From Cryptosporidium bovis (lineage: Eukaryota; Apicomplexa; Conoidasida; Eucoccidiorida; Cryptosporidiidae), in assembly GCA_009768925.2 (NCBI GenBank), contig VHIT02000012.1, positions 62,001 to 126,000 of the forward strand: DNA of 64,000 bases, given 5' to 3'. Shown here one piece after another: positions 1-11,100 of this stretch (positions are counted from its first letter, which is position 1; each line of letters opens with the position of its first letter). The position numbers and the translations under genes were made by a program. Under the pieces are notes generated by a model. That model saw only the letters and a list, made by a program, of their open reading frames with translations. It had not been told where the DNA came from and did not search any database.

Positions 1-2085
1 AAAGTCGTTATTAGGGCTATAATCATTTTCGCCATCTTTTATTGGAGTTAAATTAGGTACTTGTATCCACGGTGATTGAATGGATACAGTTGTTAATCTT
101 GTATTGTGTATATTATTAATTGATTTATATTTATCGCAATTTTTTATATTTATATATTTAAAATTAAATGTTCTGTTTTTAAAGTAGTAATATATTATAT
201 TTTTATAATTTAATTTATACTTGATATATTTATGGTGACAATATTTTAGTTTCTCAAAAAATGAATATATATATTTTCCTTCAACACTAATATGAGGATC
301 TGAAATAAATATTAAATACTTATCTTTTTTGCCTAGAATATCAATTAAATTATTTATATTCGGGAATTTTGATTCATCTACAACAAGGTAGCTTTTGTTT
401 TTTGTATATTCGATATCTAACCAAATTGAATCGAATGGTATGTTATTACTTGTCAAAAATCTGTCTATTTCTAATATTCTAGATTCGTTCGTTTCTTCCC
501 ATTTACTGTAATGGAAACCAAACGAAAACCTTGGTGCAAATAGTGGAAACCCTGTTATCATATTTAATAAATAATAATGCCTTTCTATATCATTCGAAAC
601 AAATATTGACAAGTCTATAATACCCGTTTCAGATACCCACCATGAATCAATGTATTTAATATTATTACTATCATTTTTTTTATATAGCTTAACATAAGTA
701 TCAGAAGGATTTAACCACATTATTGACGAATATATTACTTCGCTATTTGTTTTTGTCTTATTTAAGTAGTTTATATTATTATTACTTACATCACTCAAAG
801 ATATTAATAATGGAATTGAGCCATACATTGGATCAGTGGTATTCAATTTATATTTATAAGAATCTACATTGTAAAATCTATATGGTTCTTCAAAATCCTT
901 TAAATTTAACGGGCATGCTTTTTCTGAAAAGCCATATACATCTTTTGAGTTATATATTTGAATATCTAACCCCACTGAAGTTGGACCATTATATTTAAAG
1001 TCAACAAACCTATCATAAATTTCGGCCCATAGTCCCCTGGGATATATATCTGCCGCATCTATAACATTTTTTACATCTATATTCGCATACAAATTATTGT
1101 TTATGTGATACATAAATATGTATTTAAATATGTTTTTCAACTTTCTTATATAGTATATTATTAAATCTTTTAAATGGTAGTTAAAATGGCCACTGTATGT
1201 ATCACTATTTAGTTTATCATCTATTATACTATTAAAAGAATCACTATATAAGTTTCTCATGCTAATATTGTGTTTATTTATTTTATTTGTTAAGTTATAT
1301 ACTCTGCCACTCCTTTCAAAATTAAATAGCTTATTACCGTTTATAGATGCTATTTTATTGTTGCAGTAGTAACTTTTTATTCCAAAAGGTTTGTAGTAAA
1401 TCTCAATTTTAGATTCACATTTATCTGTATCGTCATTATATGAACTATTTATATTTTCTAATTTAGGAATAACAAAAATTACTTTATCATTATATTTTGT
1501 TACTTTTGTATAATAATTCGAGTTATTTTTCATAAAATCTCCTTCAAATTTACCAATTTCTTCCTTAAAATTCAAATTATTATTCTTATTTCCAGCATTT
1601 TCGTGGTAACTACTCCCATTAACCTCATCAATAACAATATCATAATTGTTACCATTTATTAAATAATTGTTTATTCCGCTATTTCCAAAAATTACATCCC
1701 TACCTACTCTATATCTCTGAAATCCAGAATAAGGCCTTGTTTCGTCTATCTGAATTCTAAAAATTCCTATACTATATATAAAAACTACGCATTTTAGAGG
1801 TGGTATTTCTCTGTAATATGTGTTATGTAAATTAAAAGATATAGTTGAACAATTTTCATTATATTTTAATTCATTGCAATTTTCGAAAAACAATATAGAA
1901 TTATCGTCTATTGACCAAATTGTCTCATTATCATCTTTACTCTTGTATTTGTGGTTTAGGTAACCAACATATTTTTTATACCTCTTGCAGAACAAATTCT
2001 CATTACAAGTCTTGAATTTATTGCTTGCATATGTTAGTCTTTTTAGTAATAACAACAAAAATATTATCTTTAAAAAAACATACAT
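1..2085 (-). CDS. Glucosidase II alpha subunit (GH31), 5' part, cut by the window edge
   Basis: Translating the minus strand from the ATG at 2085 gives 695 open codons that run off the left edge. Residues 1-20 form a signal peptide (LKIIFLLLLLKRLTYA). GH31 landmarks follow: YGSIPLL, then SIWLDIEYTKNKSY with its aspartate near residue 557, then a match to VDPHIKV (ISDPHISVEGKY). These match the ER glucosidase II alpha type, which trims glucose from N-glycans with a beta subunit that is not in this window. The catalytic nucleophile region (WNDMNEP in the family) lies beyond the edge and cannot be judged. About 80 residues rich in Lys/Tyr/Asn follow the DPH motif and look like a lineage insertion. 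Seen: signal peptide and motifs. Known: GH31 chemistry. Inferred: ER location and N-glycan role. Confidence 0.88.
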   Translation of the reverse strand, partial: MYVFLKIIFLLLLLKRLTYASNKFKTCNENLFCKRYKKYVGYLNHKYKSKDDNETIWSIDDNSILFFENCNELKYNENCSTISFNLHNTYYREIPPLKCVVFIYSIGIFRIQIDETRPYSGFQRYRVGRDVIFGNSGINNYLINGNNYDIVIDEVNGSSYHENAGNKNNNLNFKEEIGKFEGDFMKNNSNYYTKVTKYNDKVIFVIPKLENINSSYNDDTDKCESKIEIYYKPFGIKSYYCNNKIASINGNKLFNFERSGRVYNLTNKINKHNISMRNLYSDSFNSIIDDKLNSDTYSGHFNYHLKDLIIYYIRKLKNIFKYIFMYHINNNLYANIDVKNVIDAADIYPRGLWAEIYDRFVDFKYNGPTSVGLDIQIYNSKDVYGFSEKACPLNLKDFEEPYRFYNVDSYKYKLNTTDPMYGSIPLLISLSDVSNNNINYLNKTKTNSEVIYSSIMWLNPSDTYVKLYKKNDSNNIKYIDSWWVSETGIIDLSIFVSNDIERHYYLLNMITGFPLFAPRFSFGFHYSKWEETNESRILEIDRFLTSNNIPFDSIWLDIEYTKNKSYLVVDESKFPNINNLIDILGKKDKYLIFISDPHISVEGKYIYSFFEKLKYCHHKYIKYKLNYKNIIYYYFKNRTFNFKYINIKNCDKYKSINNIHNTRLTTVSIQSPWIQVPNLTPIKDGENDYSPNNDF

Positions 2086-3020
2086 TTACCATTATAACTA
2101 TGTTAGCACGATAATATAATTAAAATACAAACAGATTATGCAATCACCCAAATCAGTGATGTAGTGTTAACTTTCCTAATAAGAACTAGATAAACTATTC
2201 CGAATATATTTCAATTATATTATCTATCATTACTAAATTAACGTTGCTAATGTTATGACACTAAATTCTAATGCCGCCAAAAAAACAAGTTTTAATCGAC
2301 AAAAGAGCCATTTAAATAGTTTGACAAAATAATCTTCTATTGCATAAATATTATTTGACAATTAATAAATATGCAAACCAATTTATATTATTCACACACT
2401 TTTTATCTTGCTTAAAATAATATTCAACCTTTATATATAACACAGAAACAATTACAATAGAAATAACATTTAGAATCGCAATCTAAACATGTTTGCAGGT
2501 AAATATATTTTCAATTATCTCTCTGCAGCTACAAACACTAATTTTAAGCTCACACAAAAGATATCTTCATTATTTATTTTATTTCACATTTAATCTCCCT
2601 ATAAATACATGCTGTAGTAACCATAATTTTTGAAAATATAGAAGAAAAAGTGAAGTAATTGGTTATAATTTAAATAACCAGAAAATGGCATAAATTTATA
2701 TCAAAGTATTAAATTCTTAACACAAATTAACAAAGAAGACAAAAAATCTATAAATAATCTACATTTATATAATAAGCGAAACCTGCTTATTAAATTTAAA
2801 ATATGTTGAAAATTTACATGCACAAAAAAATTTATATAAAATAAATAATGCATGTCCTGTCTGCGCTAATCTAAAAGTCAGTTTAGGCCTGGACCAATAA
2901 TGAAAAAAAATTCTAAAAAATAATTATAATCACATAAAAATAATATTAAAGCAAATAAATCTTAAAATAAGTTGGTTTACAAGAATAATGTTTTTGAATA
3001 TTTGACAGAGTATAAAGAAA
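2086..3020. other. Intergenic spacer, divergent promoters
   Basis: This AT-rich spacer lies between the leftward glucosidase gene and the rightward phosphatase gene, so it should hold both promoters. A GCCGCCAAAAAA stretch near 2274 resembles half an E2F site. A 34-codon frame at 2489-2593 is not recognisable. Nothing else is convincing. Confidence 0.5.
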
Positions 3021-5129
3021 ATGTTAACAAATGAGAATATAAGTAGGTATATTCAATCAAATGAGTGTTTATTGGGGATAAATATACTTTTGAATATATA
3101 TAACAGTGATGTCATTGAAAGCAATTCACATATAGGCGACAATAAAACTGTAAAAAATCAGAATATATTGCCAATAATAAACATTCTTGACAGAAAAAGG
3201 AAAAAAATAGAAAGATCTAGAGAAAGTTTATCAAGATTAAAAACAGAAGTCTTATTTAATAATTCACATAATAATTGTGTCACAGAGATTAAATTCACTT
3301 CAATAAAAAACGATGATGAAGCAAATGTGCCTTCAGAATACACAAGAAACGGGGGCGAGATAACAATAGAATCACCTATTGAATGTAATAGTGAGTTACT
3401 AAGTATAAGGGAAGAAGTGGGATCTTGGGATAATCCAATACCTAATATAAATGGCGTTCCTTATGACTATTATGAGAGGAAAATATTGGAAAAATATTTA
3501 GAATATTGGAAAAAATCTAAGTTATCAGTTCCCTTTTCTGATTGGGATAGCAATATAAATAATTCAAAAAGTATATCAAATTTAATTTCGCCTGAAATAG
3601 TTGATAGTAACGAACGTATAAAAAGTTGCAAGAGTATTCAAGAAGCTATTTATAAGTTAAGAAAATTAGAGCAAGACTTTCAATGTATTCCTAAGCTATT
3701 AATAATACAAATATTGGAAAATGGCTCTTTAAATAATTCCGGTGTGCTAAAAGAATGTAATAGAGCAAAATTGTTATCTGATGAAAGAAGTAAAAATAGT
3801 AATTTTAAGGTCCCACAAAGTTTGTTTCTAGAAATGATTATTAATGAACACAATAATAATAATAATAATAAGAGTACCAATCTTGTAAAAAACTCCAGCT
3901 TGAGTAATTACGACAGTGTAAATAACGATAATAAAGGTAACAATGGTAATTTTTTGCATAGTAATATTGATCAATGTAGATGTGATTTCTACAAAGTTAA
4001 ACAAAAATTTATGAATAAATATGATCTTTGTAATATTTCAAACGATAATATTGATGAGAACAAAGGAGATCTGAGAATTTGGATGGGAGCATATTATCTT
4101 CCAAGAAACGATAAAAGAGATAGTGGTGGAGAAGACGGTTGGTTTGTGGCTGAAAATATTCAATCTATGGGAGTAGCAGATGGTGTTGGAGAATGGGAGG
4201 ATTTGTCCGGTAAAAGTGCCAAAAATTTTTCGAATAATCTAATGTTAAATTCACTGAATTATATTAAAAAAAATATCCATTACAACGGAGGTCGAGAAAA
4301 TCCATCGTTATTAGCTAAAAAATCACTTATTAATAGTCTAAAAGTTTGCATTGATAACGGAGTGCACGGAGCGAGTACCGCTCTTGTATCATGTTTTGAT
4401 CACACAACAGGCATTTTGGGATTTTCAAATATGGGTGATAGTGGTGCTCTTGTGCTTAGAAGGCTTCAATTTGATACAGGGAAAATGGAAATAGTGAGAA
4501 GAGTTAAGGAAATGCAACATGATTTTAACTGTCCATACCAACTCGCCACTCTTCCAGATGAAAGAGAGTGGCCTGAACTTATCGAAAAAGGATATATTGA
4601 TATTGTAAACATAGCTTCTATTGAAAAAAATAGAATGAATAATTCTAAATCCAATGGTGATAATGATTGTAAAGAAAGTCAGAATTTAGTGTGTGATGAC
4701 CCGGAGTTATCACAACTTTTAGACATTAAAGTTAAGGAAGGCGATATGATTATTATTGGAACTGATGGATTATTTGATAATTTATTTGATTTTGAAATAG
4801 CCAGCATTGCCGGACTGTCACACTCTCCTATTGAATCAAAGTTATTTTACAACAATCTAAATAACGCAACTTCACCTATGCTTATTTCAAAGGCACTTGC
4901 TTTGTCTGCTTATCATAAATCTCTGGACCCTTTTACTAAGACACCTTTCGCAAATCAAGCTAAAAAGTTTTACAGCGGTGACAAAAATTCATTTATTTGT
5001 AACCAAACATTTTCTGGTGGCAAAGAAGATGATATTACCGTACTAGTTGCATGGGTTGTAAACAAAAATGACTTTGAAATACTCGTGAGAAATTCACCAA
5101 ACATTTGTGACATTAAAAAAAAATTTTAA
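3021..5129 (+). CDS. PP2C-family protein phosphatase, PTC7/PPTC7-like
   Basis: A 702-residue protein. Residues 1 to about 345 are Asn/Ser/Lys-rich and unrecognised, including a run of seven Asn. The catalytic half starts near residue 350. It shows GVADGVGEW (metal aspartate about 387), HGASTALVSC, GDSGALVLR (about 472-480), a PYQL motif, TDGLFDN (581-587) and GGKEDDITVLVAWV (666-679). The order and the ADGVGEW and DGLFDN forms are those of the PTC7 branch, Mg/Mn-dependent Ser/Thr phosphatases. All expected metal-binding aspartates are visible, so activity is likely. PTC7 proteins are mitochondrial in yeast and animals. Here the long non-presequence N-terminus leaves the location open. The start is the first ATG of the frame; an in-frame stop lies just upstream (3003-3005). 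Confidence 0.85.
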   Translation: MLTNENISRYIQSNECLLGINILLNIYNSDVIESNSHIGDNKTVKNQNILPIINILDRKRKKIERSRESLSRLKTEVLFNNSHNNCVTEIKFTSIKNDDEANVPSEYTRNGGEITIESPIECNSELLSIREEVGSWDNPIPNINGVPYDYYERKILEKYLEYWKKSKLSVPFSDWDSNINNSKSISNLISPEIVDSNERIKSCKSIQEAIYKLRKLEQDFQCIPKLLIIQILENGSLNNSGVLKECNRAKLLSDERSKNSNFKVPQSLFLEMIINEHNNNNNNKSTNLVKNSSLSNYDSVNNDNKGNNGNFLHSNIDQCRCDFYKVKQKFMNKYDLCNISNDNIDENKGDLRIWMGAYYLPRNDKRDSGGEDGWFVAENIQSMGVADGVGEWEDLSGKSAKNFSNNLMLNSLNYIKKNIHYNGGRENPSLLAKKSLINSLKVCIDNGVHGASTALVSCFDHTTGILGFSNMGDSGALVLRRLQFDTGKMEIVRRVKEMQHDFNCPYQLATLPDEREWPELIEKGYIDIVNIASIEKNRMNNSKSNGDNDCKESQNLVCDDPELSQLLDIKVKEGDMIIIGTDGLFDNLFDFEIASIAGLSHSPIESKLFYNNLNNATSPMLISKALALSAYHKSLDPFTKTPFANQAKKFYSGDKNSFICNQTFSGGKEDDITVLVAWVVNKNDFEILVRNSPNICDIKKKF

Positions 5130-5450
5130 ATACAAAGCAATAATCATTTAAACACACAGTAGTTACCAGGTTACAAATTGATATATTCCAATATATCCAT
5201 GCATACATAGCTGCTTTCTGTTGTGTGTTGTCTTATTTTTATTTACCGTTTTTTAAACTTATTCATTCATTATATATACAAGTGTGAATAAAACACTAAT
5301 ACTATAACCATTATAATATGAATTATAAACTACTGCTTGTTCATAGGTTAATTTATAAAACTCGCTAATTTTATAAAATAAGTCTTCAATGTTAGCTCAT
5401 ATAACAGCTTAAATCCTTTTCCTTAGTCGATTTTCTAATCATCTATGACA

Positions 5451-5460
5451 TTTTGGCGCC
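5451..5460. promoter_or_regulatory. E2F-like site TTTTGGCGCC
   Basis: A GC-rich hexamer in AT-rich DNA, 77 bp upstream of the Erv1-like start. It is the same TTTGGCGCC form found in front of several other genes in the window. Confidence 0.45.
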
Positions 5461-5536
5461 TGTCCCCTTAGCAACTTATTTTTCGTGTATTAATAAAAGA
5501 AATATTACAAGGTAAAGAACTAAAATTGATGAAATA

Positions 5537-6130
5537 ATGAAGAATTTTATAAAATTAACACACGAGAAAATCTTAAACATGTATTATATCAAAAGTATTT
5601 TTAGAGGAAGGTACCACTTGAATGAAAAAGATGAATGTAATACTGACTTTTTTGACCTGTCAGAAAATAATCCAAAAAACTCATGTACTGCACAATGGAT
5701 GTTGGTAAGTTGAATATTAAGATATAATAGTAGCAAAGATTGAAAATTAATGTTTCCACATAAATATCCAAATTAAACATAAAAATGTAATAATAACTAC
5801 TTTTGGTGATTCTTTTTTAATACTTGTCAAATAACTCTTTAGTTGTACACAGCACTTTCTTCAATGGAAGAAAATCCTGATGAATCTAAATTAAATTCAA
5901 TGAAAAATTTTATGATTAATATCCCAGACCAATGTAAATATACAAAAATAGGTGATACGTATAGCAGAGGAATACAAATACATAAAAATAGTATAATCGA
6001 TGCAAAATCTAAAAGAGAGTTAATGCTTATTTTGTGCACAATAGAGAATATGTGTAGATTTAAATTAGGCAAACAATATGTATATTGTAAATACAATGAA
6101 ATTATAAATAGGTGGTTCAAGGGAAAATAG
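5537..6130 (+). CDS. Erv1/ALR-like protein with a degenerate redox centre (two exons)
   Basis: Exon 1 is 5537-5704 and exon 2 is 5843-6130. The 138-nt intron runs from GTAAGT to TTTAG in phase 0, giving 151 residues. The spliced protein matches the Erv1/ALR sulfhydryl-oxidase fold: W54 with MLLYTALSS, then P68 and MKNF (76-79). After these come LCTIEN (120-125), LGK (131-133), C138 and a terminal NRW. Family members carry YPCxxC just after MKxF. Here the matching stretch is IPDQCKYT, so only Cys87 remains and the second cysteine is Thr90. The HN FAD-contact motif reads EN. The structural pair C121-x16-C138 is kept. Known: Erv1 oxidises Mia40 clients in the mitochondrial intermembrane space. 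Inferred: a mitosome-related protein that cannot do normal disulfide transfer. The start is the first ATG in frame. Confidence 0.72.
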
Positions 6131-6244
6131 ACATAGTGAAATAGCAATTTATTGTTTCCTTAATGAAATTGCGAAAAATCTTAGAAATTCTAAATTTTTA
6201 GCTTCATCAATTATTAAATTAAATTTCAAAGATACATCACTTTA

Positions 6245-7423
6245 CTAAGACACTGATAATTTTACTTTATTTTTATCGGCTATTACATTTTCACAAATAT
6301 TTTGATTAATTACATAATCCTGTATTCTATAGTTGTTCAGTAATTTTTTAATACTTTCATCTTTACCGGGAACAGTATTGACTATATAAGAATCTGACTT
6401 CTCCTCGCTATCATTTGTTTCTACTTCACCATTTTCAAATTCATCATACATCTTCATGTTTTCACTTAAAGAATTTTTTTTATCACTGTTTCTTATAGCA
6501 ACGAGATTTGCAAAGGTGTAAATTATCGAACCACATATTGTTAATAAAAGTCCGATTATTGTATTAATATAAAACGTTTCATGATTAAACAATATTCCAA
6601 AGATTGTTTGTACACATGATTTAACATATCCTGTTAAATTGTAAGCAATAGGTGATGTTATTTTGATACACCAATTCGTAATCATTCCAAGAAAAAAATT
6701 TAAAACTCCGCTTAATAGTATAGGACCTAAAACATTGAATAACCCATTCATATCTAATCTATATAACTCAACAAATGCAATGTACTCGCCGGACAAAAAA
6801 ACGGGAATTAATGCTAATACTGATGTTATGAGTACATTATACCAATATATCAAAAATTCGTCATTACCCAATTTTATAGTTACATTTTTTATTTGAATAG
6901 TATAAATAGATTGGAATAAAGAAGATAAGATCCCGGCTAATATTCCATACATGTTCAATGCTGATGAATCAAAAGATCCCACAATGAAGCCTATAATAAC
7001 AATTAAACAACCGAGCATGCATTTCCAATTTATTTTCTGCTTTAAAATTAATATCGTAAGTACAACATTAAAAAATAATGTTGAAGATCTTGAAATTGCA
7101 TACGAAGATATAGGAACATACTTTAAACATGTATTAGACAGCAAAATAAATATTGTACATGATCCTGACATGTACATACAGGTCTTGATTTTTTCATATT
7201 CTATTGTTGGTTTTGAAAGAAATTTACCATTTCCAAGTACAACATTACTTAGTTTATAAGCAAATACGTACGAAAATAAACCACAAACTTGTTGAATCCA
7301 TGTAGTAAATGATGGGTAGCTAGTTGGTCCAAGAAATATATGCTTATTTAGGAAAACCAGTAATATAGAAACAAACCCATATAAAAATAATGCTAATGCT
7401 TCTTTTAACCTATAAAATTTCAT
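6245..7423 (-). CDS. Nucleotide-sugar transporter, GDP-fucose type (SLC35C-like)
   Basis: A 392-residue protein with about ten hydrophobic segments and a hydrophilic, acidic C-terminal tail of roughly 80 residues. It belongs to the drug/metabolite (triose-phosphate/nucleotide-sugar) superfamily. The closest remembered relatives are Golgi GDP-fucose transporters. Matching blocks are SILLVFLNKHI near the N-terminus, NTCLKYVPISSYAISRS, FNVVLTILILKQ, and ITSPIAYNLTGYVKSCVQTI. Such carriers exchange cytosolic GDP-sugar for luminal GMP and feed O- and N-glycosylation. Substrate is inferred from similarity only; GDP-mannose remains possible. The gene is convergent with the Erv1-like gene, 114 bp apart. 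It starts at the ATG read from 7423, followed upstream by a pyrimidine-rich leader. Confidence 0.78.
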   Translation of the reverse strand: MKFYRLKEALALFLYGFVSILLVFLNKHIFLGPTSYPSFTTWIQQVCGLFSYVFAYKLSNVVLGNGKFLSKPTIEYEKIKTCMYMSGSCTIFILLSNTCLKYVPISSYAISRSSTLFFNVVLTILILKQKINWKCMLGCLIVIIGFIVGSFDSSALNMYGILAGILSSLFQSIYTIQIKNVTIKLGNDEFLIYWYNVLITSVLALIPVFLSGEYIAFVELYRLDMNGLFNVLGPILLSGVLNFFLGMITNWCIKITSPIAYNLTGYVKSCVQTIFGILFNHETFYINTIIGLLLTICGSIIYTFANLVAIRNSDKKNSLSENMKMYDEFENGEVETNDSEEKSDSYIVNTVPGKDESIKKLLNNYRIQDYVINQNICENVIADKNKVKLSVS

Positions 7424-8166
7424 ACCGGACCCTTTTAAATGTTTCTGCCCACCTCCTACAGGCTCAAAGACCTCGTTTTCTATTATAATCTTCTTTCTAA
7501 TCCTTATTTTTGTTCTATATCATACAAAATATTAGTCACTTCTCTCTAAATTTAGCACAATTAGTTATATGATTATTACCCGCCTTAATGTCACCACTTA
7601 CGTCAATTATGTAAAATTAACTAGAATCTGTATTTTAGCTAATTAAAGCACAAAAAAAAGTGTGATTATTAAATTCAATGCCCACTTCTCGCTTTAGTTG
7701 TTCCGATTAATTCACAAATTATGTTAAGTCACTGTTTTTATTTTTTTTGTTTTATTATTAATAAATGAATGCGCTTGCAATTTACACTTAGATAATACCC
7801 AAGTATTTTGCTATTACTAATATTTATAATATGTTGTTTGCACCACTTTAAACCTGAATACTTGTTTTTTACTTAAATCACACAACTATTTCTCTTAGTT
7901 TATATAACATCAAGAAATGTTACCGTATATTATTATGCAATGTTTACAAGAAAAATTTTATGAGATTGTTAATACACTTAATAATTCCATGTGGACAAAA
8001 AATTTTAAAAAAATAAAAAGATATGAAGTTAGTGTAAGGTTATGACTGAATTATTTAAGAATATATTATTTATTTTGTTACTTATAAAGCAGAGTAATAA
8101 ATAAATATAAATGAATAGAAACAAAACAGAGACAATAATAAAGTATATATGTATGTCATTTATGCA
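7424..8166. other. Intergenic spacer
   Basis: This spacer is upstream of the transporter and downstream of the UTP12 gene, both on the minus strand. It is AT-rich with a poly-T/TTTTATT patch near 7737-7757. No gene, RNA or strong motif was seen. Confidence 0.5.
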
Positions 8167-11100
8167 TTAAATACGTCTTTTCTTCGACTTTTTATTTCTT
8201 GTTTTTTCACTTGTATCACTAAAAGACAACTGCTTCACTGAATTATTTGAAAAGCAATCGTGCTCAATAACTTTAAGAATGCCATTGTTAATTGAAACAA
8301 TATCCATCTGATTTTTAAGCAAGAAATGGATATATTTCCTCAAATTAAACAATACAGATCGAATGTTATACTGTGCTAATCTCTCATTTCTTGGGTCAAT
8401 AGTTTTCGACCAATCGTTTGAATAGTTAAATGAATTATTGCTGTCTACAATTGGAGACACTGTATTAATTGATGAGACCCAATGTAAGAAATGAGTCTGA
8501 ACAAGAGAGAGAACTATCCTAGCCAGTGGTTCTAAACCACTAAGTAGCAGATTTTTATATTCTTTACTAGGGTCCATTTTGTTTATATTTTCAATGTTAA
8601 TTGATTGACTATACATAATTCTTAGTATGTATTCAATAAGAACGAGTAGTTTTTCTGCATATAATAAAGGAAGCGACCAAACAACTTCGGATAAATAATT
8701 AAATGATATTTTTTGTATAAACGATAACACATATTCTTGAATTGATAATTCTCCAATTTCTAGTGGTGCATGTGGAGGTTGAATATTGATGTTATTTTGA
8801 ATATTAGTTTGGCTTTTAATGATACACTCGTGCTTTAGCAATTCAACATAATAATTATATGCAATGTCGATAGCATCTACAAGTTTTTCCATTGACTTCA
8901 ATGTTTCAAATGTTTTACGTGTTGGGCGTGACATAGTTGAAATTGAACCTGCGTTTTCTATATAATCTTTCGTATTTCCTTGTAGTATTTCTTTTTCAAT
9001 ATGCTCTTCCTGTTCTTTTTCTCTTTCCTCTTCTAAAAATAATTGTTGATCTGTTCTAAACCACACTCTCAATGCTCTATCTAAAAATCCACATATAATT
9101 CTGTCACCATCGTAAGTAAGAGCCAAACTAACTATAGGTACTTGACCAAATGTTGATTTTTGATACAATATTGTTATTAAATCACCCTTATCTAAGTCCC
9201 ATATTTTTAATGAACCATCTCTTGCAGTACTTACTAAATAATGTGTATCTCTTACAAACTTAACACGAGTTACACATTCGGTATGGGCATGAAAAGATCT
9301 TTGTATATTACCAAAATCTAGACCCCATATTTTGATGGTTTTATCTGCACTTCCGGAAGCAATTATTGTGTTATCATGTGATATATCCAAACATGCAACA
9401 GGTAATGAATGGCCGTACAAAACCAAAAATTGTTTTAGTGTATCTGAATGTAAAACCACTATTGTGTTATCAAGCAATGAAACCACAATAAATTTTCCAT
9501 CATAGGTGTATTTTAATGTCAATCCTTCTTCCGATAATGTTAATGTTTTACTTAATGTAATTACGACCCTATTTTCTGTCTTTTTCTTGCTTATGGAAAC
9601 TTGTTGCATACCAAAGTAATATAAATTCAGCTTTTTGTCCTGAGCAACTGATGCGAAGGTTGAATTATCCGGTGAAAGAGCAAGTGATTGTATAGAATTA
9701 TCATGTATGTTATCTAGTGATTGTATTAATTTGCAGTTCACAATGTCATGTAATTGTATGGCTCCCTGTCTTGTCCCTGAAATTGTATACTCATTTCCTG
9801 GAACTATAAAACCACAAACCGGATTTTCAGCTATTATTGTTCTTATACATTTGAAGCCTTTCATATTCCATACCTTTATTGCATCATCTCCAAACGTAGC
9901 AATAAATTTGTCATCATCAGAGACACATATTTCCCTCGGTATACCTCTATGCCCTTCAATTTCCATTCTTCTAATTACCTTACACGCAAAATCAACAACA
10001 TTATCATTATTTACTTTTTTTTTATTACCAGCAGACTTTTGTTCGATATCATTCAAATAATCAGTGGTAAAAGATGCATATTTTATTGAATTGTTCCCCA
10101 GTCCGAGAACAAGAGTATTACTGAGTGAATCAAAATCAACTCCTAAAAGCCTTGTTCCAATCATTTCATCTTCGTTTGTAAGTAAAATTTTACTCAGTGG
10201 AAGCAACTCGTAATTTCCAGGAAGAATATTGTGCTCACTATCTGATTCTAACTTTGATTCTTTTAATCTTCTCTTGATCATTTTTTTAATTCTCTGATCA
10301 ATTTTATTCGAATTGAAATATGCAAATGCCTCTATTGTGTTTGAATTAGTAAATGCAAATATAGTACCATGAAAATCATCATAAACATTAAGTCTGTCAA
10401 ATTCTGTTATTTCTGACCATTTAGGAATAAGTTTGGTTACCTTCGAACTCTTACTTCCTTGAAATCTTGGAATTCCTCCATAATAAGTTGCCAGATTTGT
10501 GTTATCCACCAAATTCTGTGTAAAATACTCACACTTTTCTGAAACACTATCATTTGGGTAAAGCATACCATCAGGAAGTCCTGTTGCATGACTAGTTAAT
10601 CTATAAACAGATATTTCACCACTTGAACCTGCCGTATATAGTCTGTTACATAAGGGATTTAATAATATACTATAAACTTCTCCTTTCTGTTTTATGAGAG
10701 TTTGTAAGCAAATTTGGCTCTGAATATTCCAAATTTTAACAGTACAATCTTTACTTGATGTAATTAATAAATGAGGCGTATCCTCTAAAATAACATTCTT
10801 GCTCATAATTTCACCTTTTTCTTTATTCCAAAATTTTAATTTATGAACGTATTCAATATCAGTTATTTCATTTAAATGACCTGAAAACCTATATAAACCT
10901 TTACCAGATAATGTGTCCCAAAGTGTAACCTCTGTATCAAAACTACCACAAGATAAGTAATTACCGCTTCTACAAAATTTAAGTGCTGTTATATTCTTTC
11001 CATGACCATGGAAAACATGAACAGCTAAACCGGTAACTATATTCCACATTCTAACACTACCATCTGAATATCCTGACGCAATTATTTCTGCTCTACTTGG

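Noticed and set aside
723-998. 91-residue plus-strand frame
   Set aside because: It is a shadow of the glucosidase gene, which reads cleanly on the minus strand through this whole stretch.
2489-2593. 34-residue frame beginning MFAGKYIFNYLS
   Set aside because: Chance-length frame with no recognisable family; a splice into the phosphatase gene was tested but falls out of frame.
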